From positions 2,097-7,295 of the forward strand of contig DQAM01000132.1 of assembly GCA_003523545.1 (NCBI GenBank): a stretch of DNA of 5,199 nucleotides, written 5' to 3'. The notes under the pieces were generated by a model. It did not search any database. It was not told the origin of the DNA and saw nothing but the letters and a program-made list of their open reading frames with translations. Made by a program: the position numbers and the translations under genes. Positions 1 to 5,199 of this stretch are shown in pieces (position 1 is the first letter of the stretch; every line of letters starts with the position of its first letter). Source of the stretch: Dysgonomonas sp. Its GTDB lineage: Bacteria > Bacteroidota > Bacteroidia > Bacteroidales > Dysgonomonadaceae.

Positions 1-108
1 TCTCTCGGCACTCTGCCTGTTCAGTTCTTTAAGCAGCCACATTCCTTCATCCGCATGTAATGCGATTAATGAAAAAACAGCTACGAATGACAATACAAAT
101 CTTTTCAT
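1..108 (-). CDS. S46-family dipeptidyl-peptidase, N-terminal fragment (runs off left edge)
   Basis: Reading the minus strand from the ATG at 108 gives 36 uninterrupted codons to the window edge. The product starts MKRFVLSFVAVFSLIALHA and continues DEGMWLLKELNRQSAER. The first 19 residues form a classic signal peptide: Lys-Arg, a hydrophobic core, and likely cleavage after LHA, so the enzyme should be exported to the periplasm. The mature start DEGMWLL is the characteristic N-terminus of S46 serine peptidases (DPP7/DPP11 type), which remove dipeptides from peptide N-termini and supply amino acids to Bacteroidota. The catalytic His-Asp-Ser triad and the substrate-specificity residues lie outside the window, so DPP7 cannot be told from DPP11. 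The start lies 27 bp after the flippase stop codon, with no promoter box or terminator visible between them, which suggests co-transcription. The family call rests on the short N-terminal motif and the secretion signal only. Confidence 0.75.
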   Translation of the reverse strand, partial: MKRFVLSFVAVFSLIALHADEGMWLLKELNRQSAER

Positions 109-135
109 GCTAAAATTTAAAATATTAAATGATAA

Positions 136-1635
136 TTATTTCTTTCTGATCAGTTTATTTATCCCCGGAATTTCGGACAAAGGCAGATCACGTTTAATCA
201 GAATTCCTAAAAATAATATAAATAATACGGTGTTAAATGCCATCTGTACCCATTGACCCGGCATTTTAACGAAAGAACTGATCCCGTACAATGCCATTGC
301 CAGTATAAAATAGAATCCGATCGTCTTTATATCGTAAGGTATCGGGCGGTATTTCCTTTCGAAATAATATGACATCAGCATCATCACCAGATTGCAGATC
401 AAAGTCGCCCACGCACTTGCTATGTAGCCGTATATGGGGACAAATACGACATTTATCCCGATAGTTATAACACAGCCTATAATTGAGAAGACCGCCCCGA
501 AATAAGTCTTATCTATCATCTTATACCAGAACGAAAGATTGAAGTATATTCCGAACAATATGTATCCGATCATAACGATAGAAACCACATGCAGTCCTTC
601 ATAATAGGCCGGATTGGGAATAAAATACTTGATTATATCCATGTAAAACATGACTCCTAGGAAAATAACCAGTGAGAAGATGACAAAATATTTCATCGCC
701 TCGGTATATGCCTTAGTATCGTTTCCTTCCGCTTTATTCTTGGCAAAAATAAAAGGCTCGTAAGCAAAACGGAATGCCTGAGTAAACATCATCATAATGA
801 TAGCCAGTTTGGAACAGGCTGCATATATACCCAGCTGGCTGAATGCATATTCTTTATCATCGAAGAGGTAAGGATAAATAATCCGGTCTACAGTCTGATT
901 CAGTATGCCGGCTATTCCTAAAAGTAAAAGAGGGAAACTATACCTTACCATCCTTTTCATCAGGTCTTTGTCCACTACATACCTGAATCCGGTAAGTTGA
1001 GGAAGCAATATTAGTAAAGAGACCGAAGAGCCTATCAGGTTCGCGACAAATACGTAGCCTAAGGTATAATCGGGATTATAAAACCATTCTATCAGTGCGG
1101 GATTTTTCTCATATATCCAGGGGCATAATAGAAGAAAGAAAATTGTAAACAATACCGTCGTAAATATTCCGGATAATTTGACAACCGCAAAACGAATCGG
1201 CCTTTTCTGATATCTCAGATATGCAGACGGGATGCTCATAAAAGCGTCCAGTGCTATTATAATTGCCATTATCGCAATATAATCGCGATGACCGGAATAT
1301 TCCAGATAATCGGAAACAGGTTTCAGAAAAATAAAGATAAGAGCCAGGAACAAAACACACATACCGCCGACAAACAGTAATGCCGAAGAATATACTTTAT
1401 CAGGTTCGTCTTCTCCCTTGTTTATGAAACGGAAAAAGCCCGTTTCCATCCCAAAAGTCAGGATTACCACTATGAGCGCCGTAAACCCGTAGAGGTTGGT
1501 CATCAATCCATATTCTCCGGTTAACAGAGCCACAGTCAATATGGGAGTAAGTCCCCAATTGACAAATTTGCCCAAGATACTACTCAATCCGTATATCGCA
1601 GTATCTTTGGCAAGGCTTTTCATTCCTCCTGCCAT
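136..1635 (-). CDS. Polysaccharide / lipid-linked oligosaccharide flippase (MOP superfamily, Wzx-like)
   Basis: A 499-residue integral inner-membrane protein of the polysaccharide-transporter family (COG2244-like). Such proteins flip undecaprenyl-linked sugar units or similar lipid-linked glycans to the periplasmic face. It begins MAGGMKSLAKDTAIYG and has about 14 hydrophobic segments, at roughly residues 14-36, 44-66, 81-105, 118-138, 150-172, 192-213, 229-246, 263-285, 315-333, 346-366, 375-395, 401-423, 436-454 and 463-480. Family-like patches are ETGFFRF (64-70), NQTVDRIIYPYLF (246-258) and FRFAYEPFIFAKNK (288-301). The open frame extends upstream to an ATG at 1716, but I chose the ATG at 1635. 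Family members start with this MAG-KSLAKDTAIYG block, the extra 27 residues do not resemble it, and a TAnnTTTG box at 1654-1661 would place the transcript start after the longer ATG. No glycosyltransferase lies nearby, so the substrate is unknown. A lipid II flippase role is possible but unsupported. Confidence 0.87.
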   Translation of the reverse strand: MAGGMKSLAKDTAIYGLSSILGKFVNWGLTPILTVALLTGEYGLMTNLYGFTALIVVILTFGMETGFFRFINKGEDEPDKVYSSALLFVGGMCVLFLALIFIFLKPVSDYLEYSGHRDYIAIMAIIIALDAFMSIPSAYLRYQKRPIRFAVVKLSGIFTTVLFTIFFLLLCPWIYEKNPALIEWFYNPDYTLGYVFVANLIGSSVSLLILLPQLTGFRYVVDKDLMKRMVRYSFPLLLLGIAGILNQTVDRIIYPYLFDDKEYAFSQLGIYAACSKLAIIMMMFTQAFRFAYEPFIFAKNKAEGNDTKAYTEAMKYFVIFSLVIFLGVMFYMDIIKYFIPNPAYYEGLHVVSIVMIGYILFGIYFNLSFWYKMIDKTYFGAVFSIIGCVITIGINVVFVPIYGYIASAWATLICNLVMMLMSYYFERKYRPIPYDIKTIGFYFILAMALYGISSFVKMPGQWVQMAFNTVLFILFLGILIKRDLPLSEIPGINKLIRKK

Positions 1636-1653
1636 TGCTTCATTTTTCTGAGG

Positions 1654-1661
1654 CAAAGGTA
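1654..1661 (-). promoter_or_regulatory. Putative -7 box (TACCTTTG) of the flippase gene
   Basis: The minus strand reads TACCTTTG, an exact match to the Bacteroidota sigma-ABfr -7 consensus TAnnTTTG. It ends 18 nt before the proposed ATG at 1635, almost the same distance as in the neighbouring marC gene (17 nt). A -33 TTG at the usual spacing is missing: the nearest TTG (1693-1695) is 31 nt away, and the expected position is a T-run. It is therefore a half-supported promoter. If it is real, the leader is only about a dozen nucleotides. Confidence 0.45.
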
Positions 1662-1745
1662 ACATAATTAGACGCAGTAAAAAATAGCTATGCAACTGCC
1701 GACAGCAGGTTAACAACTGTTAGCATTCTTTTCCTGTTTTCAGCG

Positions 1746-2345
1746 TTATTCAATTATTCTTTGAAGTGAATCTATCAATGTAGTGATATTCGATGTAAAT
1801 AATTTAACTGAAATAGCCATCAGTATAATTCCGAAAAATTTCCGCATGACGTAAACTCCCCCTACCCCTACAATTTTTTTCACCAGGCTGAGATTCTTTA
1901 ATACGAAATAAACCAATATCATATTCAGCAGAACCGCTATTATAATATTAGCTACTGAAAATTCCGCCCGCATAGACAAAAGGGCCGTAAAGGTACCCGG
2001 TCCGGCAATTAGAGGAAAAACTATCGGAACCAATGTCGTGGAACCTCCCGGCGCATCATTTTTAAATACCTCTATGCCGAAAATCATTTCGATAGAGATA
2101 ATAAAAATCACCAGTGCACCGGCTACGGCAAAAGAAGACACATCCACATTGAACAATTGCAGTATCCAATCCCCTACAAAAAGAAAAGCAACAAGTATAC
2201 AGAAAGAATACAGGGATGCCTGCAACGGATTAAGGTCATCACCCCTCTTTTGGAAATTCAGGAAGATAGGTACCGATCCCAATACATCTATCAGGGCAAA
2301 CAATACAACGAAAGCACTTAAAATTTGTGTAATATCTATGCTCAT
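1746..2345 (-). CDS. MarC family integral membrane protein (UPF0056)
   Basis: A 199-residue inner-membrane protein with about six hydrophobic segments (roughly residues 7-29, 44-66, 70-92, 107-125, 130-152, 165-185), the usual size and layout of MarC/YchE/YhgN proteins. Recognisable signatures are FALIDVLGSVPIFL (16-29), PIVFPLIAGPGTFT (107-120) with the conserved PLIAGPG turn, and VMRKFFGIILMAISVKL (166-182). Members were once linked to multiple antibiotic resistance, but that link was later withdrawn for E. coli MarC, and the biochemical function is unknown; a transporter-like role is a guess. The start at 2345 fits the family N-terminus and lies 17 nt after a good promoter box. The gene follows tatD on the same strand after 103 bp. 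No clear terminator follows it, so some read-through into the flippase gene 110 bp downstream is possible. Confidence 0.93.
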   Translation of the reverse strand: MSIDITQILSAFVVLFALIDVLGSVPIFLNFQKRGDDLNPLQASLYSFCILVAFLFVGDWILQLFNVDVSSFAVAGALVIFIISIEMIFGIEVFKNDAPGGSTTLVPIVFPLIAGPGTFTALLSMRAEFSVANIIIAVLLNMILVYFVLKNLSLVKKIVGVGGVYVMRKFFGIILMAISVKLFTSNITTLIDSLQRIIE

Positions 2346-2362
2346 AGCATCTTATTTTTCTA

Positions 2363-2394
2363 CAAATGTAAGATTTATGAATGAGGCATACAAT
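2363..2394 (-). promoter_or_regulatory. Bacteroidota-type promoter of the marC-family gene
   Basis: On the minus strand ATTG (2394-2391) is followed by exactly 20 nt and then TACATTTG (2370-2363). This matches the Bacteroidota promoter layout of a -33 TTTG/TTG element, about 19-21 nt of spacer and a -7 TAnnTTTG element, with an exact -7 box. Transcription would begin roughly 10 nt before the ATG at 2345, leaving a very short leader without a Shine-Dalgarno sequence. The element lies in the 103-bp gap after tatD, so marC can be expressed independently of tatD. Confidence 0.7.
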
Positions 2395-2448
2395 TTTCCG
2401 TAGGACTTAATAAAGCCTCACTATGAATGTATATAATCAGGGGTGCTG

Positions 2449-3153
2449 TCAGAATGTATCTTTCTGCAATTCCGCTTTTTTCAGATTCATAAGCGGGAAT
2501 ATCCTCCGTATGTTGTTTTCGACCTGTGCGGCCAGTTTATCTACCGATATTCCAAGACAGAGCGCAATATCTTCATATATCTCATCTATCGGATCGTCAG
2601 ATTCGTCTGTTTCACAGAACAATCTATCGAGAGGAATTATTTTCAGAGATTCCTCATTATACTTGTCCCCTACCGAGAACATAAAACCATGAGATAAAAG
2701 CTGGCGGGTCAGTTCGGGTTTTCCCCGGTACCCGTGTATTATCCATTTTTGGCGGGGATTATATGCTTTATGTAAATGCAGCAGCCTGTCCCATGCTTTT
2801 ACGCAGTGTATGATAAGCGGTTTCTCAAGTTGTTCGGAAAGCTGAATCTGTTGTTCGAAAACTTTTTGCTGGATATCCAGCGGCGGCCCTTTCAGTTTAT
2901 CCAATCCCGCTTCGCCAATAGCCACGATACGATTGTCTCCGGCTACTTCTTTGAGAAATTTCAACTGAGGTTCGGCATCTTCCGAATACCACGGGTGAAC
3001 CCCGCACGAAAACCAGTCGCATTCGTCACTGTCTTTGGCATATTCGAAGCCAAGAGGATATACATTCAGGATATAGGTAATGCTCCGCTTCGGGACATCA
3101 TCATCAGAATCGGATGTTAAAGCGTCATGCGTGTGTATGTCGTATAAGTCCAT
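2449..3153 (-). CDS. TatD family metal-dependent hydrolase (short Bacteroidota form)
   Basis: A 234-residue cytoplasmic TIM-barrel hydrolase of the TatD family, whose characterised members are metal-dependent DNases (3'-5' exonuclease or AP endonuclease activity). All expected metal ligands are visible in order: the HxH pair H7/H9 in DIHTHD, E81 in IGEAGLD, H116 in LIIHC, H140 in IIHGYRG and D183 in CETDESD. GVHPW (51-55) is another family hallmark. It is shorter than E. coli TatD or YcfH (about 260 residues). The usual ETDxPYL motif is replaced by ETDESDDPIDEIYEDIA (181-197), a variant I associate with Bacteroidota homologues. The start at 3153 places the DxHxH motif at residues 5-9, as expected. 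It is transcribed divergently from the B3/B4-domain gene. The family is secure, but the natural substrate is not shown by the sequence. Confidence 0.92.
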   Translation of the reverse strand: MDLYDIHTHDALTSDSDDDVPKRSITYILNVYPLGFEYAKDSDECDWFSCGVHPWYSEDAEPQLKFLKEVAGDNRIVAIGEAGLDKLKGPPLDIQQKVFEQQIQLSEQLEKPLIIHCVKAWDRLLHLHKAYNPRQKWIIHGYRGKPELTRQLLSHGFMFSVGDKYNEESLKIIPLDRLFCETDESDDPIDEIYEDIALCLGISVDKLAAQVENNIRRIFPLMNLKKAELQKDTF

Positions 3154-3175
3154 ATAAATTTGAAAACCTTGCTAA

Positions 3176-3267
3176 CGGCTGCAAGTTAACCAAAACTTTC
3201 AATTTAAGCGAATATTTTTCTGTGAATATTATTTAAAGCGGCTGTTTGACACCATTATCGGCTGCAA
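3176..3267. repeat. Three CGGCTG direct repeats in the divergent promoter region
   Basis: The 166-bp region between tatD and the B3/B4 gene holds CGGCTGCAA at 3176-3184 and again at 3259-3267, plus a shorter CGGCTG at 3239-3244. The last two are spaced 20 bp start to start (about two helical turns) and flank or precede the plus-strand promoter elements. This could be a regulator-binding array serving both genes, but six to nine bases repeated three times may be chance. Confidence 0.25.
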
Positions 3268-3280
3268 TTATATATTTTTG
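3245..3280 (+). promoter_or_regulatory. Putative Bacteroidota-type promoter of the B3/B4-domain gene
   Basis: TATTTTTG at 3273-3280 is an exact TAnnTTTG -7 box on the plus strand. TTTG at 3245-3248 could be the -33 element, but the 24-nt spacer is a few bases longer than the usual 19-21. Transcription would start near 3285, giving a leader of about 35 nt before the ATG at 3320. No Shine-Dalgarno sequence is visible (the leader is AT-rich before the ATG), which is normal for this phylum. Confidence 0.5.
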
Positions 3281-3319
3281 CATATCAATCACATATAGCC
3301 ATTTAGTTATTTTTTAAAT

Positions 3320-3991
3320 ATGCCTGCATTTGAAATTTCCTTATCCGAAGAATTCCGGAATATTTGTCCCGGTTTCGTGGGAGCGGCAGTTTTTAGCCGT
3401 ATTAAGAATACTCCTTTCAATGAAGATTTATGGAAAAAGATTGAGACGTGTATCCACAGTTATACAGCCAGCCATTCGATAGAAGATATAAAGAAAAATC
3501 CGGTTATTCATTCTACCCGGCAAGCCTATAAAAAAATGGGGAAAGACCCGAACCGGTACAGACCATCGTCAGAAGCACTTGGCAGGCGTATAGTAAAAGG
3601 AATGGGATTATATCAGATAAATACAGTAGTGGATATAATCAATCTTGTCTCTATCGAAACCGGTTATTCGATCGGAGGATTCGACACAGATAAAATAGAT
3701 GGTAATAAACTGATACTGGGCATTGGAAAAGAAAACGAACCCTATGAAGCCATCGGGCGGGGTATGATGAATATCGAAGGGCTTCCGGTATACAGGGATA
3801 ATAAAGGAGGTATCGGCACACCGACCAGTGATGAAGAACGTACAAAGCTGGATATAAATAGCCGCAACCTGTTAGCTATCTTAAACGGATACAACGGCAA
3901 AGAAGGACTTCAAGAGGCGGCAGATTCGTTATTAGTATTATTGCAGGAATTTGCATCCTGTACGGATGCAGAGATTATCTTTTTCGGATAA
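3320..3991 (+). CDS. Free-standing B3/B4 (PheRS beta-like) domain protein
   Basis: A 223-residue soluble protein that is almost entirely one B3/B4 domain, the module which in phenylalanyl-tRNA synthetase beta forms the site that hydrolyses mischarged Tyr-tRNA(Phe). The stand-alone family (COG3382-like) is recognised by KMGKDPNRYRPSSEAL (72-87), NTVVDIINLVSIETG (101-115), SIGGFDTDKIDG (117-128), GRGMMNIEGLPVYRD (146-160) and GGIGTPTSDEERT (163-175). The block VVDIINLV...GGFD.DKI.G parallels VVDVTNYV...HAFD.D.I.G of bacterial PheT, but the PheT His in HAFD is Gly here (G120 or adjacent), and the PheT GGE segment aligns with GGIGTPTS. Canonical editing chemistry is therefore doubtful. No synthetase catalytic core or anticodon-binding domain is attached, so this is not a fragment of pheT. 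The biological role is unknown; tRNA or nucleic-acid binding, or trans-editing, are guesses. The gene is single, divergent from tatD and convergent with ilvC. Confidence 0.88.
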   Translation: MPAFEISLSEEFRNICPGFVGAAVFSRIKNTPFNEDLWKKIETCIHSYTASHSIEDIKKNPVIHSTRQAYKKMGKDPNRYRPSSEALGRRIVKGMGLYQINTVVDIINLVSIETGYSIGGFDTDKIDGNKLILGIGKENEPYEAIGRGMMNIEGLPVYRDNKGGIGTPTSDEERTKLDINSRNLLAILNGYNGKEGLQEAADSLLVLLQEFASCTDAEIIFFG

Positions 3992-4020
3992 TTGTTGTCC
4001 TGATATATAAATTTTCCCAC

Positions 4021-4054
4021 AAAAAAAACGGTACAAACTTTATAGTCTATACCG
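4021..4054 (-). terminator. Rho-independent terminator of ilvC
   Basis: Read on the minus strand, arm CGGTATAGACT (4054-4044), loop ATAA (4043-4040) and arm AGTTTGTACCG (4039-4029) form an 11-bp stem with nine Watson-Crick pairs and two G-U wobbles. Eight consecutive U residues follow (4028-4021). It begins 26 bp beyond the ilvC stop codon. On the plus strand the two wobbles become A-C mismatches and only a short T-run follows, so the element is built to stop ilvC transcription rather than the convergent B3/B4 gene. Confidence 0.85.
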
Positions 4055-4080
4055 ATTTAAATATTATAGTAAATATATTC

Positions 4081-5127
4081 TTAATTGTTTTCCGGCCTTA
4101 GTTTTCTAACCACAGCACCAGCCTGCCACATTTCACTTTCGCGAAGAGCTTTCAGTTCTTTTTCCAAACCTTCACGATAATCGGGCTTAGAGTTTGTATC
4201 TATCGAACGTTGCGCTTCGTTACCTGTTGCTACTTCTTTATAAAGCTTTTCGAATACAGGTTTAGTTGCATCATGGAAAGGTCCCATCCAGTCCAATGCT
4301 CCGCGCTGTGCAGTAGTAGAGCAGTTAGCATACATCCAGTCCATGCCGTTTTCTGCGAAAAGCGGCATCAATGATTGTGTAAGCTCTTCCACTGTTTCGT
4401 TGAATGCTTCGGAAGGAGTATGTCCATTTTCGCGGAGAACTTCATACTGAGCCAGAAGAAGTCCCTGTATAGCACCCATCAACGTTCCGCGTTCACCTGT
4501 AAGGTCAGAGAATACTTCACGTTTAAAATCTGTTTCGAACAGATAACCCGAACCAACACCGATACCGAGTGCAATAACACGGTCTTTAGCTTTGCCTGTT
4601 GCATCCTGGAAAATAGCATAACTTGAATTCAGCCCGCGTCCTTCGAGGAACATGCGGCGAAGGCTTGTACCCGAGCCCTTTGGGGCAACCAGGATAACAT
4701 CGACATCCGCCGGAGGAACGATTCCTGTACGCTCTTTATAGGTAATACCGAAACCGTGAGAGAAATACAATGCTTTGCCTGCTGTCAGATGAGGTTTAAT
4801 CGTGGGCCACACTTCGATCTGTGCCGCATCCGAAAGAAGATACTGTATGATGGTTCCTTTTTTTGCAGCCTCTTCTATTTCGAAAAGTGTTTCGCCGGGA
4901 ACCCAGCCGTCAGCAATAGCTTTTTCCCAGGTTTTACCACCTTTGCGTTGTCCAACAATTACATTAAAGCCATTGTCACGAAGATTCAATGCCTGTCCGG
5001 GACCCTGCACACCGTATCCCAGCACGGCAATTGTTTCGTTTTTCAGCACTTCTCTTGCTTTCTCTAAAGGAAATTCTTCACGGGTAACCACATTTTCGAC
5101 TACACCGCCAAAATTCATTTCTGCCAT
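4081..5127 (-). CDS. ilvC: Ketol-acid reductoisomerase (NADP+-type, short form)
   Basis: A 348-residue cytoplasmic enzyme that isomerises and reduces 2-acetolactate (or 2-aceto-2-hydroxybutyrate) to the dihydroxy acid, the second shared step of valine, isoleucine and leucine synthesis. The N-terminal Rossmann domain has GYGVQG (37-42) and the cofactor loop GQRKGGKTWEKA (59-70), whose R61 and neighbouring Lys/Thr suit the NADPH 2'-phosphate. H124 in YFSHGFG and K150 in APKGSG are the expected active-site residues. The C-terminal helical domain carries the Mg2+ ligands D208 and E212 (SDLTGERG) and E244 and E248 (NETVEELTQ), plus S270 in NCSTTA. The 36-residue spacing D208-E244 equals that of the short bacterial enzymes, so nothing is missing. 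The N-terminus (NFGGVVENV) and C-terminus (KLRPENN) resemble yeast Ilv5 more than typical short bacterial IlvC. It probably ends an ilv operon lying to the right; no promoter box is visible in the 72 bp upstream. Confidence 0.97.
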   Translation of the reverse strand: MAEMNFGGVVENVVTREEFPLEKAREVLKNETIAVLGYGVQGPGQALNLRDNGFNVIVGQRKGGKTWEKAIADGWVPGETLFEIEEAAKKGTIIQYLLSDAAQIEVWPTIKPHLTAGKALYFSHGFGITYKERTGIVPPADVDVILVAPKGSGTSLRRMFLEGRGLNSSYAIFQDATGKAKDRVIALGIGVGSGYLFETDFKREVFSDLTGERGTLMGAIQGLLLAQYEVLRENGHTPSEAFNETVEELTQSLMPLFAENGMDWMYANCSTTAQRGALDWMGPFHDATKPVFEKLYKEVATGNEAQRSIDTNSKPDYREGLEKELKALRESEMWQAGAVVRKLRPENN

Positions 5128-5199
5128 TTTTTTGTTTAATTAATTTAAGTTTATAATTATCATATATATTATTTCATGTTGTCATGCTGACGATAAGAA
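5128..5199 (-). other. AT-rich leader upstream of ilvC, no promoter recognised
   Basis: The last 72 bases hold no TAnnTTTG box on the ilvC strand and no strong Shine-Dalgarno sequence next to the ATG (the immediate upstream bases read AACAAAAA). This fits ilvC being an internal or distal gene of an operon entering from the right. All three minus-strand frames stop within this stretch, so an upstream gene could at most contribute a few terminal codons here. A small inverted repeat, GTCATGCTGAC (5181-5191), is present but too short to interpret. Confidence 0.4.

Noticed and set aside
2038..2403. Plus-strand open frame of 121 codons opposite marC
   Set aside because: It lies antisense to a clear MarC-family gene, has a low-complexity Thr/Ser/Lys-rich composition and no recognisable motif; it is a shadow of the real gene.
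2423..3120. Plus-strand open frames opposite tatD
   Set aside because: They are Cys/Phe/Ile-rich translations with no family signature, antisense to a TatD gene with all catalytic residues intact.
136..3153. The minus-strand run tatD - marC - flippase - S46 peptidase as one functional system or defence island
   Set aside because: The genes are common housekeeping or envelope functions, marC has its own promoter and the gaps (103 and 110 bp) argue against a tight operon; nothing links them mechanistically.
3163..3194. Degenerate promoter for tatD (TTTG, 20-nt spacer, AAGGTTTT on the minus strand)
   Set aside because: The spacing is right, but the -7 box has two mismatches, including its first base, and sits only 9 nt from the ATG; too weak to annotate.
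3986..4000. Small hairpin GGATAA-TTG-TTGTCC at the end of the B3/B4 gene as its terminator
   Set aside because: The stem is six pairs with one G-U wobble, overlaps the stop codon and lacks a following T-run; it is too weak to call a terminator.
4756..5143. Two overlapping plus-strand open frames (103 and 113 codons) opposite ilvC
   Set aside because: Both are antisense to the conserved ilvC N-terminal half, resemble no family, and are explained by the codon use of ilvC.
5169..5199. Possible last codons of an upstream ilv-operon gene on the minus strand (frame ending ...YRQHDNMK, stop at 5169-5171)
   Set aside because: Only nine codons are visible and the other two frames also stop nearby; there is not enough sequence to identify a gene or choose a frame.

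Overview
The window looks like chromosomal DNA from a Bacteroidota member, most likely order Bacteroidales (a Bacteroides/Parabacteroides/Dysgonomonas-like genome; the genus cannot be fixed by eye). The reasons are: AT-rich intergenic DNA, almost no Shine-Dalgarno sequences, several matches to the Bacteroidota -7 promoter box TAnnTTTG, an S46-type dipeptidyl-peptidase start, and protein variants (flippase, short TatD, KARI ending in KLRPENN) that I associate with this phylum.

Layout from left to right. Positions 1-108 (minus strand) hold the N-terminal 36 codons of a secreted S46 dipeptidyl-peptidase that runs off the left edge. Positions 136-1635 (minus) encode a 14-helix MOP-superfamily polysaccharide/lipid-linked oligosaccharide flippase, only 27 bp upstream of the peptidase. 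Positions 1746-2345 (minus) encode a MarC-family six-helix membrane protein with a well-formed Bacteroidota promoter. Positions 2449-3153 (minus) encode a short TatD-family metal-dependent hydrolase. A 166-bp divergent promoter region (3154-3319) separates it from a plus-strand gene (3320-3991) for a free-standing B3/B4-domain protein related to the editing module of phenylalanyl-tRNA synthetase beta. That gene converges on ilvC (4081-5127, minus), a complete ketol-acid reductoisomerase of branched-chain amino acid synthesis. A rho-independent terminator at 4021-4054 is oriented to stop ilvC transcription.

The genes look like ordinary housekeeping and envelope functions, not one dedicated system. 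The flippase and peptidase are probably co-transcribed; MarC has its own promoter; TatD and the B3/B4 protein are divergently transcribed; ilvC probably belongs to an ilv operon that continues beyond the right edge. No mobile element, CRISPR array, RNA gene, frameshift or pseudogene is apparent, and I see no convincing undescribed multi-gene system. The points most worth a second look are the free-standing B3/B4 protein, which seems to lack the editing residues of PheRS, the close resemblance of this IlvC to fungal mitochondrial Ilv5, and the regularly placed -7 boxes, which shorten the flippase gene to a start at 1635.
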